This document shows positions 17,389 through 23,987 of a stretch of DNA of 43,088 bases, one piece after another. Each line of letters begins with the position of its first letter. Position 1 is the first letter of the stretch. This stretch comes from Sphaerochaeta sp. UBA5849 (GTDB taxonomy: Bacteria; Spirochaetota; Spirochaetia; Sphaerochaetales; Sphaerochaetaceae), in NCBI GenBank assembly GCA_002432715.1, contig DJGJ01000021.1, positions 35,448-78,535 on the forward strand, read 5' to 3'. The translations under genes were made by a program, and so were the position numbers. The notes below the pieces were generated by a model that saw nothing but the letters and a program-made list of their open reading frames with translations, made no database searches and was not told the DNA's origin.

Positions 17389-18282
17389 ATGAGCAAAGAA
17401 ACCATAAAACTTGCAATCGCACCGATTGGATGGACCAATGACGATCTACCCCAACTTGGAGGCGATATCACCTTTGAACAGTGCATCAGTGAGATGGCCC
17501 TCGCCGGATTTACCGGCAGTGAAGTGGGCAATAAATACCCCAAGGACACCGAAGTGCTCAAGAAGGCACTGAAGCTCAGAGGTCTTCAAATCTGCAATGC
17601 CTGGTTCAGCACGTATCTGACCACCCAAAGCTATGATCAAGTGGAGAAGGCGTTTGTGCAGCACTGCACATTCCTCAAGACCATGGGAGCGACCATCGTA
17701 GGTGTTGCCGAGCAGGGCAACTCCATCCAAGGCCGACAGGACCTACCGGTGTTCGATGCGAAGCCGGTCAACACCGAGGCAGAGTGGAAGCTTTTGATCG
17801 AGGGGTTGAACAAGCTCGGCAGGAAAGCCAAGGAGATGGGAATGCAGCTCACCTACCATCACCATATGGGAACCGGGGTGCAGACCAGCGGCGAAATCGA
17901 CCGCCTGATGGAGCAGACCGATCCTGCTCTGGTGGGCTTGCTCTACGACAGCGGTCACCTGGTCTTCAGCGGCGAGGACCCGATGGCGGTTCTGCAGAAG
18001 TGGATGGAACGAATCCGTCACGTACACCTCAAGGACGTGCGCGCGGACAAGCGTGAGATGGCTATTTCGCAAAAATGGTCATTCCTCAAGGGAGTCCTGG
18101 AGGGTGTATTCACCGTCCCCGGTGATGGATGCATCGACTTCAAACCGATTCTCGATGCGCTGATCAAGGCCGGCTATCAAGGTTGGTGGGTGGTTGAAGC
18201 CGAGCAGGATCCTGCAAAAGCCAACCCCCTTGAGTATGCAATGAAGGCACGGGCCTATATCCGAAATACTGCTGGAATCTAA
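17389..18282 (+). CDS. iolE: Inosose dehydratase (xylose isomerase-like TIM barrel)
   Basis: The protein has 297 residues. The start KLAIAPIGWTNDD is typical of IolE (inosose dehydratase, forming the trihydroxycyclohexane-dione). TYHHHMGTGVQT, LYDSGHLVFSGEDP, HVHLKDVR and WWVVEAEQD carry the His/Asp/Glu ligands of the metal site expected for this AP-endonuclease-2-like barrel. It follows iolD by 12 bases with an AAAGGA ribosome site. In the classic route it acts between IolG and IolD, so the gene order here does not follow reaction order. All motifs look intact. Confidence 0.93.
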   Translation: MSKETIKLAIAPIGWTNDDLPQLGGDITFEQCISEMALAGFTGSEVGNKYPKDTEVLKKALKLRGLQICNAWFSTYLTTQSYDQVEKAFVQHCTFLKTMGATIVGVAEQGNSIQGRQDLPVFDAKPVNTEAEWKLLIEGLNKLGRKAKEMGMQLTYHHHMGTGVQTSGEIDRLMEQTDPALVGLLYDSGHLVFSGEDPMAVLQKWMERIRHVHLKDVRADKREMAISQKWSFLKGVLEGVFTVPGDGCIDFKPILDALIKAGYQGWWVVEAEQDPAKANPLEYAMKARAYIRNTAGI

Positions 18283-18293
18283 GGAGAAACAAC

Positions 18294-19325
18294 ATGAACA
18301 AAATCAAGGTCGGCGTAGCCGGATACGGAGTAATTGGACAGCGTCTTGCTGATGGAGTCGCCCTGCAGGGTGATATGGAACTGGTCGGGGTTGCCGATGT
18401 GGCGCCAACGCTCAGCGTACGGGCCCTCAAGGAAAAAGGCATGCCCTACAAGTTCTTCAGTGCCGCACCGGACAATACTGCAGCCCTTGAGGCGGTCGGG
18501 ATTCCCATCAGCGGTACGCTTGAGGACCTGGTGAAACAGGTTGACATCATGCTCGACGCAACCAGTGCCGGTGTCGGATTGAAGAACAAGGAAATCTACA
18601 AGAAGTACGGCAAGAAGGCCATTTTCCAAGGCGGGGAGAAGAACGCAATCGCCGATGTCTTCTTCCACGGCTATGCCAACTACGAACAGGGCTTGGGTAT
18701 CGACTACTTGAAGCTCACCAGCTGCAATACCACCGGTCTCATTCGTGCAGTGGATTGCATCGACCGCGAAGTTGGTGTCGAAAAAGTAGCCATTACCATC
18801 ATCCGCCGCGTAGCCGACCCCGGTGATTACCACCGCGGCCTGACCAACGCCCTGCAAATCGACAAGGCTCCCAGCCACCAGGCCGTCGACTTGATGACCA
18901 TCATGCCCCATGTCCAGGCTACCGGCATCCTCGTGCACACCCCGGTAACCCATGGGCATATCATCACCGTGGTCATGACGCCCAAAAAGGACATCTCGGT
19001 TGACCAAGCCATCGCAATCTTCGAGAAGCACCCAAGAATTCGGGTGGTCTCCATCGACGAAGGCTTCTTGGGCAATGCAAGCCTCTTTCGGTATGCCCGC
19101 GACCTCGGCAATCCCCGCGGGGACATGTATGAGATCGCCCTGTGGAAGGACTCGGTGGTAAAGAGCGGCAGGGACTTGATGTTCGCCATCAACATCCCCC
19201 AGGAGTCGGTGGTGATCCCTGAGAACATCGATGCCATACGCGCTGCCATGCAAATGCAAAAGGACCGCAAGAGCGGGACCGAGGCAACCAACACCTATTT
19301 GGGGATTGGAACATGGAAGAAGTAA
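18294..19325 (+). CDS. Archaeal-type (type II) glyceraldehyde-3-phosphate dehydrogenase homologue
   Basis: This 343-residue protein is of the archaeal GAPDH class rather than the bacterial GapA class. The Rossmann start is KVGVAGYGVIGQRLADGV, followed by AIFQGGEKN, the catalytic Cys144 in SCNTTGL, RRVADP at 171-176, and HGH at 220-222 holding the general-base His. As I recall the archaeal enzymes, they have K-G-P-I-N and P-S-H-H-G-P-D-V in the substrate-phosphate region. Here these read R-G-L-T-N and P-S-H-Q-A-V-D-L, so the substrate site is changed. The enzyme probably still makes an acyl phosphate from an aldehyde, NAD(P) and phosphate, but perhaps not from glyceraldehyde-3-phosphate. It is embedded in the iol-like operon and overlaps the kinase gene by 13 bases. 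Family call is firm; substrate is inferred. Confidence 0.88.
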   Translation: MNKIKVGVAGYGVIGQRLADGVALQGDMELVGVADVAPTLSVRALKEKGMPYKFFSAAPDNTAALEAVGIPISGTLEDLVKQVDIMLDATSAGVGLKNKEIYKKYGKKAIFQGGEKNAIADVFFHGYANYEQGLGIDYLKLTSCNTTGLIRAVDCIDREVGVEKVAITIIRRVADPGDYHRGLTNALQIDKAPSHQAVDLMTIMPHVQATGILVHTPVTHGHIITVVMTPKKDISVDQAIAIFEKHPRIRVVSIDEGFLGNASLFRYARDLGNPRGDMYEIALWKDSVVKSGRDLMFAINIPQESVVIPENIDAIRAAMQMQKDRKSGTEATNTYLGIGTWKK

Positions 19326-20593
19326 CAAAGGTTCGCATGAGAAGCCTCGATGATCTTGATCTCAAGGGAAAATTCGTACTGTTCCGCCCTGACATCAACA
19401 GCCCCATCGATCAGGCAACCAAGAAAATTGTCAACACCAACCGCCTTGAGAAAGCAGAGCCCACCCTCACGCATTTGCTTGAGGGAGGGGCCAAGGTGGC
19501 CATCATCGCCCACCAAGGCGATAGCTTGGACTACCAGAACCTGATCAGCCTTAGCGAACATGCCTCCATCCTCACCCGTTTGACCGGCAAAACGGTCTCA
19601 TACCTTGACGATGTCTGCGGCCCGGCGGCAATCGAGACGGTCAAGGCGTTGAAGGAAGGAGAGGCTGTGCTTTTGGGAAACCTTCGGTATCTGAGTGAAG
19701 AGATAACAGCCTTCGAGAAGGAAGTGAAGCTGACACCCCAAGAGATGCAACGCACCTGGCTGGTGCGTTCCCTCGCCCCCCTCTTTGACCTCTATGTCAA
19801 CGACGCCTTTGCCGCCGCCCATCGAAGCAGCCCTTCCATGGTTGCATTCCAGGAAGTGCTGCCTACCGCAGGCGGCAGGCAGCTGGTGGCCGAATACACC
19901 GCCCTCTCCAATGTGGCATCTCATCCCATCCACCCCTGCGTCTTTGTATTGGGTGGCGGGAAGATCAGCGATGCCTTTGGCATGATGAAGCATGTGCTGG
20001 CAAACAACACCGCAGACAAAATCCTTTGCGGCGGCATCACGGCCTTGGTCATGCTGCTTGCACAGGACAAGGAACTTGGGCAGAAAACCAGGGCCTTTCT
20101 GCAAGACCGCGATCTGACACACTTCATCGACGAAGCACGGGAACTAGTCACCATGTGGCCCGACCGTTTCTTCACCCCCATCGACCTTGCATACGAAGTG
20201 GACGGCAAACGCACTGAGGCTGATGTATCGAGCATTGCGGTCAGTGCGGATTTGCAGACAAACCTGTTCCCCGATCTTGGCGAGAGGACCATCGAGCTGT
20301 ACAAGGCTGAAATCGCCAAGGCGGGTTCGGTCTTTGTAAACGGACCGGCCGGCGTCTACGAGGACAGCAGGTGGGAGAAAGCAACCAAAGAGATTTGGAA
20401 GGCAATCGCATCATGCAAAGGCTACACCGTCATCGGCGGCGGCGACACCATCACAGCAGCCACCAAGTTCACCAATCTTGAGGATTACTCCTATGTCTGC
20501 ACCGCAGGTGGTGCAATGGTGCGGTTCCTCTCAGGCAAGAAGCTTCCCCTCATCCAAGCAATGGAGAAGGCTTGGGAGCGGGACAAGGAGTGA
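19313..20593 (+). CDS. Archaeal-type phosphoglycerate kinase homologue
   Basis: This 426-residue two-domain kinase has the PGK motifs FRPDINSPID (Asp27, Asn29), NRLEK (Arg44), LGNLRY (Arg125), NDAFAAAHRSSPS (Arg171), VLGGGKISD (Lys217), NGPAGVYED and the nucleotide loop GGGDTITA (375-379). The wording fits the archaeal branch. One basic residue of the usual 3-phosphoglycerate site is missing. The motif normally written H-L-G-R-P or H-Q-S-R-P reads HQGDS (67-71), placing Asp70 where the phosphate-binding Arg would be. I infer transfer of phosphate from an acyl phosphate to ADP with an altered substrate. The ATG lies within the end of the GAPDH-like gene, so the two are coupled and probably work in sequence. 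Canonical glycolysis remains an alternative. Confidence 0.88.
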   Translation: MEEVTKVRMRSLDDLDLKGKFVLFRPDINSPIDQATKKIVNTNRLEKAEPTLTHLLEGGAKVAIIAHQGDSLDYQNLISLSEHASILTRLTGKTVSYLDDVCGPAAIETVKALKEGEAVLLGNLRYLSEEITAFEKEVKLTPQEMQRTWLVRSLAPLFDLYVNDAFAAAHRSSPSMVAFQEVLPTAGGRQLVAEYTALSNVASHPIHPCVFVLGGGKISDAFGMMKHVLANNTADKILCGGITALVMLLAQDKELGQKTRAFLQDRDLTHFIDEARELVTMWPDRFFTPIDLAYEVDGKRTEADVSSIAVSADLQTNLFPDLGERTIELYKAEIAKAGSVFVNGPAGVYEDSRWEKATKEIWKAIASCKGYTVIGGGDTITAATKFTNLEDYSYVCTAGGAMVRFLSGKKLPLIQAMEKAWERDKE

Positions 20594-20596
20594 ACC

Positions 20597-21850
20597 ATGC
20601 AGGTGAGCATCCCGTACAACAAGAACGAGCAGGTACTGCTGAGCATCGACGATGAACTCTTGTTCGGCATCTACGAGCCCAATGCAATTCCCTCCCTTGG
20701 CGCCCAAGAGGCATTGCTCCAAGAGCTGGGGGACACGATGGATACCTTCCTGGAAGGTGCATCAAGCGTTCTTGTAATCATCAACGATGCCACCCGCCCC
20801 ACACCCACCCGTTCCATGCTCAGTGCTTTGCTGCCCTGTTTCGAGAAGGCAGGCATCAGTGATTCCAATCTGATGCTTCTGGTTGCAACCGGAGCCCACC
20901 GTCCAGTGAAGGAGGATGAGCTTGATCAACTGCTCGGCCCTTACAAAGAGCGGCTTTCACCCAGATTGGTCAGCCACGAAGCAAAGGATGAGAAGAGCCT
21001 GGCAAGAATCGGGGTGACACGCAATGGAACCCCGATCCTGCTGAACAAGCTGCTCTTTGCCTATGAACGCATCGTAGTGACCGGAAGTGTCGAACCCCAC
21101 TACTTTGCAGGGTTCACCGGGGGACGGAAAGCCTTCCTCCCAGGCATAGCCGGCTACGAGACCATCGTGGCGAACCACAAACTCGCAGTCAATGATGCCG
21201 CCCGCTCCTTGGCGCTCGAAGGCAATCCGGTCCACGAGGATATGATGGATGCACTCAGTCACATCAAGGCTCCCGTTTTCTCGCTGATGACCGTCTTGGA
21301 CAAGGAGCAGAACGTCGTTGCTGCAACCGGGGGAGACATCGTCGAAAGCTTTAAGAAAGCGGTGGCCATCGCAAGGCGGGTATTCTGCGTACCGATTTCC
21401 CGAAAGGCCGACATCGTGGTCTCAATCGCCAAGTTCCCGATGGATATCAATCTCTATCAGTCTCAGAAGGCCATCGACAACGGCGCTCTTGCCGTCAAGG
21501 ACGGAGGCACGCTGATTCTGGTCTCTGCGTGCAGGGAAGGAATAGGAGACCAAGAGTTCGCCGACCTGCTGGGCTCCTGCAGCTCTCCTGACCAGGCCTT
21601 GCAAGCAATCGAAAAGACTTACAAGCTTGGTTATCACAAGGCAGCAAAAATGGCATCGGTCTGCAAACGCATGAAGGTCTTGGCATATACCAAATTGACC
21701 GACTGTCAGGTTGCCTCGCTTTTTCTTGAACCGGTGTCAGACCTGCAGGCAGCCTTGGATGGTGCGATTGCAGAAGCAAAAGCAAAAGGGATCGAGAAGC
21801 CTTCGATCATCCTGCTTCCCGACGGCTGCGTCACCGTACCGGCTCTGTAG
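20597..21850 (+). CDS. LarA-family nickel-pincer racemase/epimerase homologue
   Basis: The protein has 417 residues. Family motifs are NDATRPTP (63-70), TGAHRP with His101, SVEPHYFAGFTGGRK with His168 and Lys178, and ANHKL with His194. These align with L. plantarum LarA catalytic His108 and His174, the pincer-cofactor attachment Lys184 and the Ni ligand His200 at almost constant offset, so the active site looks complete. LarA-like enzymes racemise or epimerise 2-hydroxy acids, including lactate, malate and sugar acids. The genes that make the cofactor (larB, larC, larE) are not in the window. It is the last gene of the iol-like operon, three bases after the kinase. It probably acts on a 2-hydroxy acid made by the preceding enzymes (inference). 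Its end overlaps the convergent AraC gene by 20 bases. Confidence 0.88.
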   Translation: MQVSIPYNKNEQVLLSIDDELLFGIYEPNAIPSLGAQEALLQELGDTMDTFLEGASSVLVIINDATRPTPTRSMLSALLPCFEKAGISDSNLMLLVATGAHRPVKEDELDQLLGPYKERLSPRLVSHEAKDEKSLARIGVTRNGTPILLNKLLFAYERIVVTGSVEPHYFAGFTGGRKAFLPGIAGYETIVANHKLAVNDAARSLALEGNPVHEDMMDALSHIKAPVFSLMTVLDKEQNVVAATGGDIVESFKKAVAIARRVFCVPISRKADIVVSIAKFPMDINLYQSQKAIDNGALAVKDGGTLILVSACREGIGDQEFADLLGSCSSPDQALQAIEKTYKLGYHKAAKMASVCKRMKVLAYTKLTDCQVASLFLEPVSDLQAALDGAIAEAKAKGIEKPSIILLPDGCVTVPAL

Positions 21851-22853
21851 TGAGCAGCTCCTTCTTCTTTACCGCCCGATACTCGTCCTCGCTCTGCAAC
21901 GCCTTCGAAGGCGTTGCATCGGTATTGCGTTCGGGGTCCAGGGAACGAAGCAACTTTTCGGAACGGTGATCGCTGTTCCTGCGGAATTCAGATGGCGTCA
22001 CGCTGCAGAACTTTGAAAACACCCGGTTGAATTGACTGAACGAGGAGAATCCACACTGCTCGCAGATGTCCTTTATTTTCAAAGAAGTGTAAAGAAGCAT
22101 CTGCTGTGCATTCTTCACCCTGATCTGCTGCAGATAGCTTACAAAGTTCAGTCCTGTAACCCGCTTGAACTGGTGGGACAGATAAAACGAACTGACTGTG
22201 AAATAGTCAGCAACATGCTGTAATCGCAGCTCCTCGGAGAAATGGGTGTGCAGATAGCTGGTCACCTCGTAGATTTTCTGCGTGATTGAATCGGTAATCT
22301 CTTGCTTGGTATAGGTATTTGCCTTTCGATTGACGCAAAGCAACCACAACAATTCAAGAAACTTGTTGTGAATCATCAACTCATACCCGACCCTCAGCTC
22401 ATTACCCAGAATGTATATGGCATTGAACAAGTCCACAATCTTCATCTGGATCTCCAAGGGGAACCTAAAGATCGGGGGTTGCTGTTCAAAGATGGTGAAC
22501 AACCGCTTGAGCTGACGCTCCAAACCCGGCATCTCAAAAGGAATGCGAAAGGCCACGATGAGCCGTGCCTTAGGATTCTCACCTTTCGGATACATGGTCA
22601 TATGCAGGCATGAAGGCTTGAGCAGGACCAGGTCATACCGCTGCAGGCTGAAGTACTCCCCTTCTATGATATGGCTGGCATGGTCGTCGACCAAGAAAAA
22701 GAGCTCATAGAAGTCATGGAAGTGCTGGAACTCCATATTCATGGAATCGGAACGCACCCCATAGTCAAACACATAGAACAGCGGGCTTCTGTCATTGTTG
22801 ACGGTGATCGAGAAATCCTGCCTGAACAACAATCGTTTATCCCATTGTTCCAT
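21831..22853 (-). CDS. AraC-family transcriptional regulator (paralogue of the one at 32931)
   Basis: The protein has about 340 residues starting MEQWDKRLLF. It has an N-terminal cupin domain (MNMEFQHFHDFYELFFLVD, HIIEGEYFSLQRYDLVLLKP, then CLH) and a C-terminal AraC DNA-binding domain (VADYFTVSSFYLSHQFKRVTG; ICEQCGFSSFSQFNRVFSK, TPSEFRR). After the DNA-binding domain comes an extra tail of about 45 residues containing LDPERN, which also appears in the paralogue. The start is chosen by alignment to that paralogue, since GTG at 22877 is also in frame and neither has a clear ribosome site. It is the last gene of the glycan-use operon and probably controls it. A hairpin separates it from the GH105-like gene. 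Confidence 0.88.
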   Translation of the reverse strand: MEQWDKRLLFRQDFSITVNNDRSPLFYVFDYGVRSDSMNMEFQHFHDFYELFFLVDDHASHIIEGEYFSLQRYDLVLLKPSCLHMTMYPKGENPKARLIVAFRIPFEMPGLERQLKRLFTIFEQQPPIFRFPLEIQMKIVDLFNAIYILGNELRVGYELMIHNKFLELLWLLCVNRKANTYTKQEITDSITQKIYEVTSYLHTHFSEELRLQHVADYFTVSSFYLSHQFKRVTGLNFVSYLQQIRVKNAQQMLLYTSLKIKDICEQCGFSSFSQFNRVFSKFCSVTPSEFRRNSDHRSEKLLRSLDPERNTDATPSKALQSEDEYRAVKKKELLTTEPVR

Positions 22854-22883
22854 AGAATGACGATACAGGGCATTCACCCGGTT

Positions 22884-22906
22884 TGCAAGGGTAAATCACC
22901 CTTGCA
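22884..22906 (-). repeat. Perfect hairpin overlapping the stop codon of the GH105-like gene
   Basis: TGCAAGGGT, a five-base loop and ACCCTTGCA form a nine-base-pair stem, with the GH105-like stop codon in the loop. No T run follows, so it may be a processing site or attenuator setting regulator level apart from enzyme level. Confidence 0.5.
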
Positions 22907-23978
22907 TTTCCATCAGGAACAACATTGCAAGTGCTTGTCCGTAGGGCATCGGCCTGAGCGGTATTTCCTTGTAGAAATCCTTGCTCGCCCGTCCCATCGG
23001 GGTCCCGTAGGAGACCTGCTGAACCACTCCGTTCTCGTCCACAACAGCAAGCAGTGCTTGCAAAGCCTTGTCCGAGATTGCACAGTATGATCGGTCCAGC
23101 AACCCCATGTTCATCGCCTTGAGGATTCCGTATCCGAAACCGCAGGTTGCGCTGCTCTCCAAGTAGCTGGTCGGGTCGTCCAACACGGTATGCCACATCC
23201 CGCTCTCATCCTGCAATGCAGAGAGGGCTTTGATCTGGCGCACCAAGACAGTCTTCAGGTAACGACTGACTGAGGCCGGGACATCCACCATCTCCAGCAA
23301 CACTGGAATGGCAATAGTCACCCAGCAGTTGCCCCTACCCCAGAAAGCCTCGCTGAAGTGATGTTTTCCTTCAAACGTCCACCCGTGGTACCAAAGCCCG
23401 CTCTTCACATCGCATAAATACTCGATATGCAGCAAAAATTGGTAGACGGCCTCATCGATGTACTCTTGTCTTCCAAGGATCCTACCCACATTTGCAACTG
23501 CGAGGACGGTCATCATCAAGGTATCGTCCCACAACTCACCGGGATTCTCATCATCGGTGGTGCGGTGCTGGAATCCACCTTCCTCCGTCCGGTCCAGACC
23601 GCCTTCCATCACCCATTCGACCCATTCGACAGCGATATCCCTATACGCTTGCTTGTTCGTGTATTCGGCAAGAAAGGAGAGAGCAAGGATGGGAGCCATT
23701 GTATTGACGTTCTTGCCCGGCAGGCCCTGCTCGATGCGCTGGTCGTAGTACTGCGTCAGGATATCCAGATAACGCTTCTCCTTGGTCTTCTCGAACAACT
23801 TCCATAGTCCGAAGAGCCCGACCCCATGCGGCCACTCCCAAAATTGGTAGAGCTTGCGATGTGCATCATCAATTGCACCCGCCAATGTATGGGAGGCATA
23901 GTCAGGATCATCAGGTGCATAGAGCACCGGCAAAAACCCGGCAACCAACTTATTCAACGTCTCATCCACTTCTCGCAT
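22896..23978 (-). CDS. GH105/GH88-type unsaturated uronyl hydrolase (YteR-like)
   Basis: This 360-residue protein has no signal peptide, so it should be cytoplasmic. It is a six-hairpin (alpha/alpha) barrel of the YteR/YesR kind. Motifs are WPHGVGLFGLW, NVNTMAP, LWDDTLMM (149-156, with the Asp expected to start the hydration reaction), FWGRGNCW (213-217) and LESSATCGFGYGI. Family enzymes remove the 4,5-unsaturated uronic acid left by polysaccharide lyases by hydrating the double bond. It starts after GAGGAG and lies nine bases downstream of the GH38 gene. Together these suggest degradation of an acidic oligosaccharide containing mannose or a similar alpha-sugar (inference). Confidence 0.85.
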   Translation of the reverse strand: MREVDETLNKLVAGFLPVLYAPDDPDYASHTLAGAIDDAHRKLYQFWEWPHGVGLFGLWKLFEKTKEKRYLDILTQYYDQRIEQGLPGKNVNTMAPILALSFLAEYTNKQAYRDIAVEWVEWVMEGGLDRTEEGGFQHRTTDDENPGELWDDTLMMTVLAVANVGRILGRQEYIDEAVYQFLLHIEYLCDVKSGLWYHGWTFEGKHHFSEAFWGRGNCWVTIAIPVLLEMVDVPASVSRYLKTVLVRQIKALSALQDESGMWHTVLDDPTSYLESSATCGFGYGILKAMNMGLLDRSYCAISDKALQALLAVVDENGVVQQVSYGTPMGRASKDFYKEIPLRPMPYGQALAMLFLMEMQG

Positions 23979-23987
23979 GACATCTCC

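Noticed and set aside
18279..19328. Open frame of about 349 codons fully antisense to the GAPDH-like gene
   Set aside because: Its translation has no family motif and is explained by codon bias on the real strand. The sense frame has complete GAPDH motifs.
14466..21850. Idea that the GAPDH-like and PGK-like genes are the cell's ordinary glycolytic pair
   Set aside because: Not excluded, but placed second because of their position in an inositol operon and the changes at substrate-phosphate positions.
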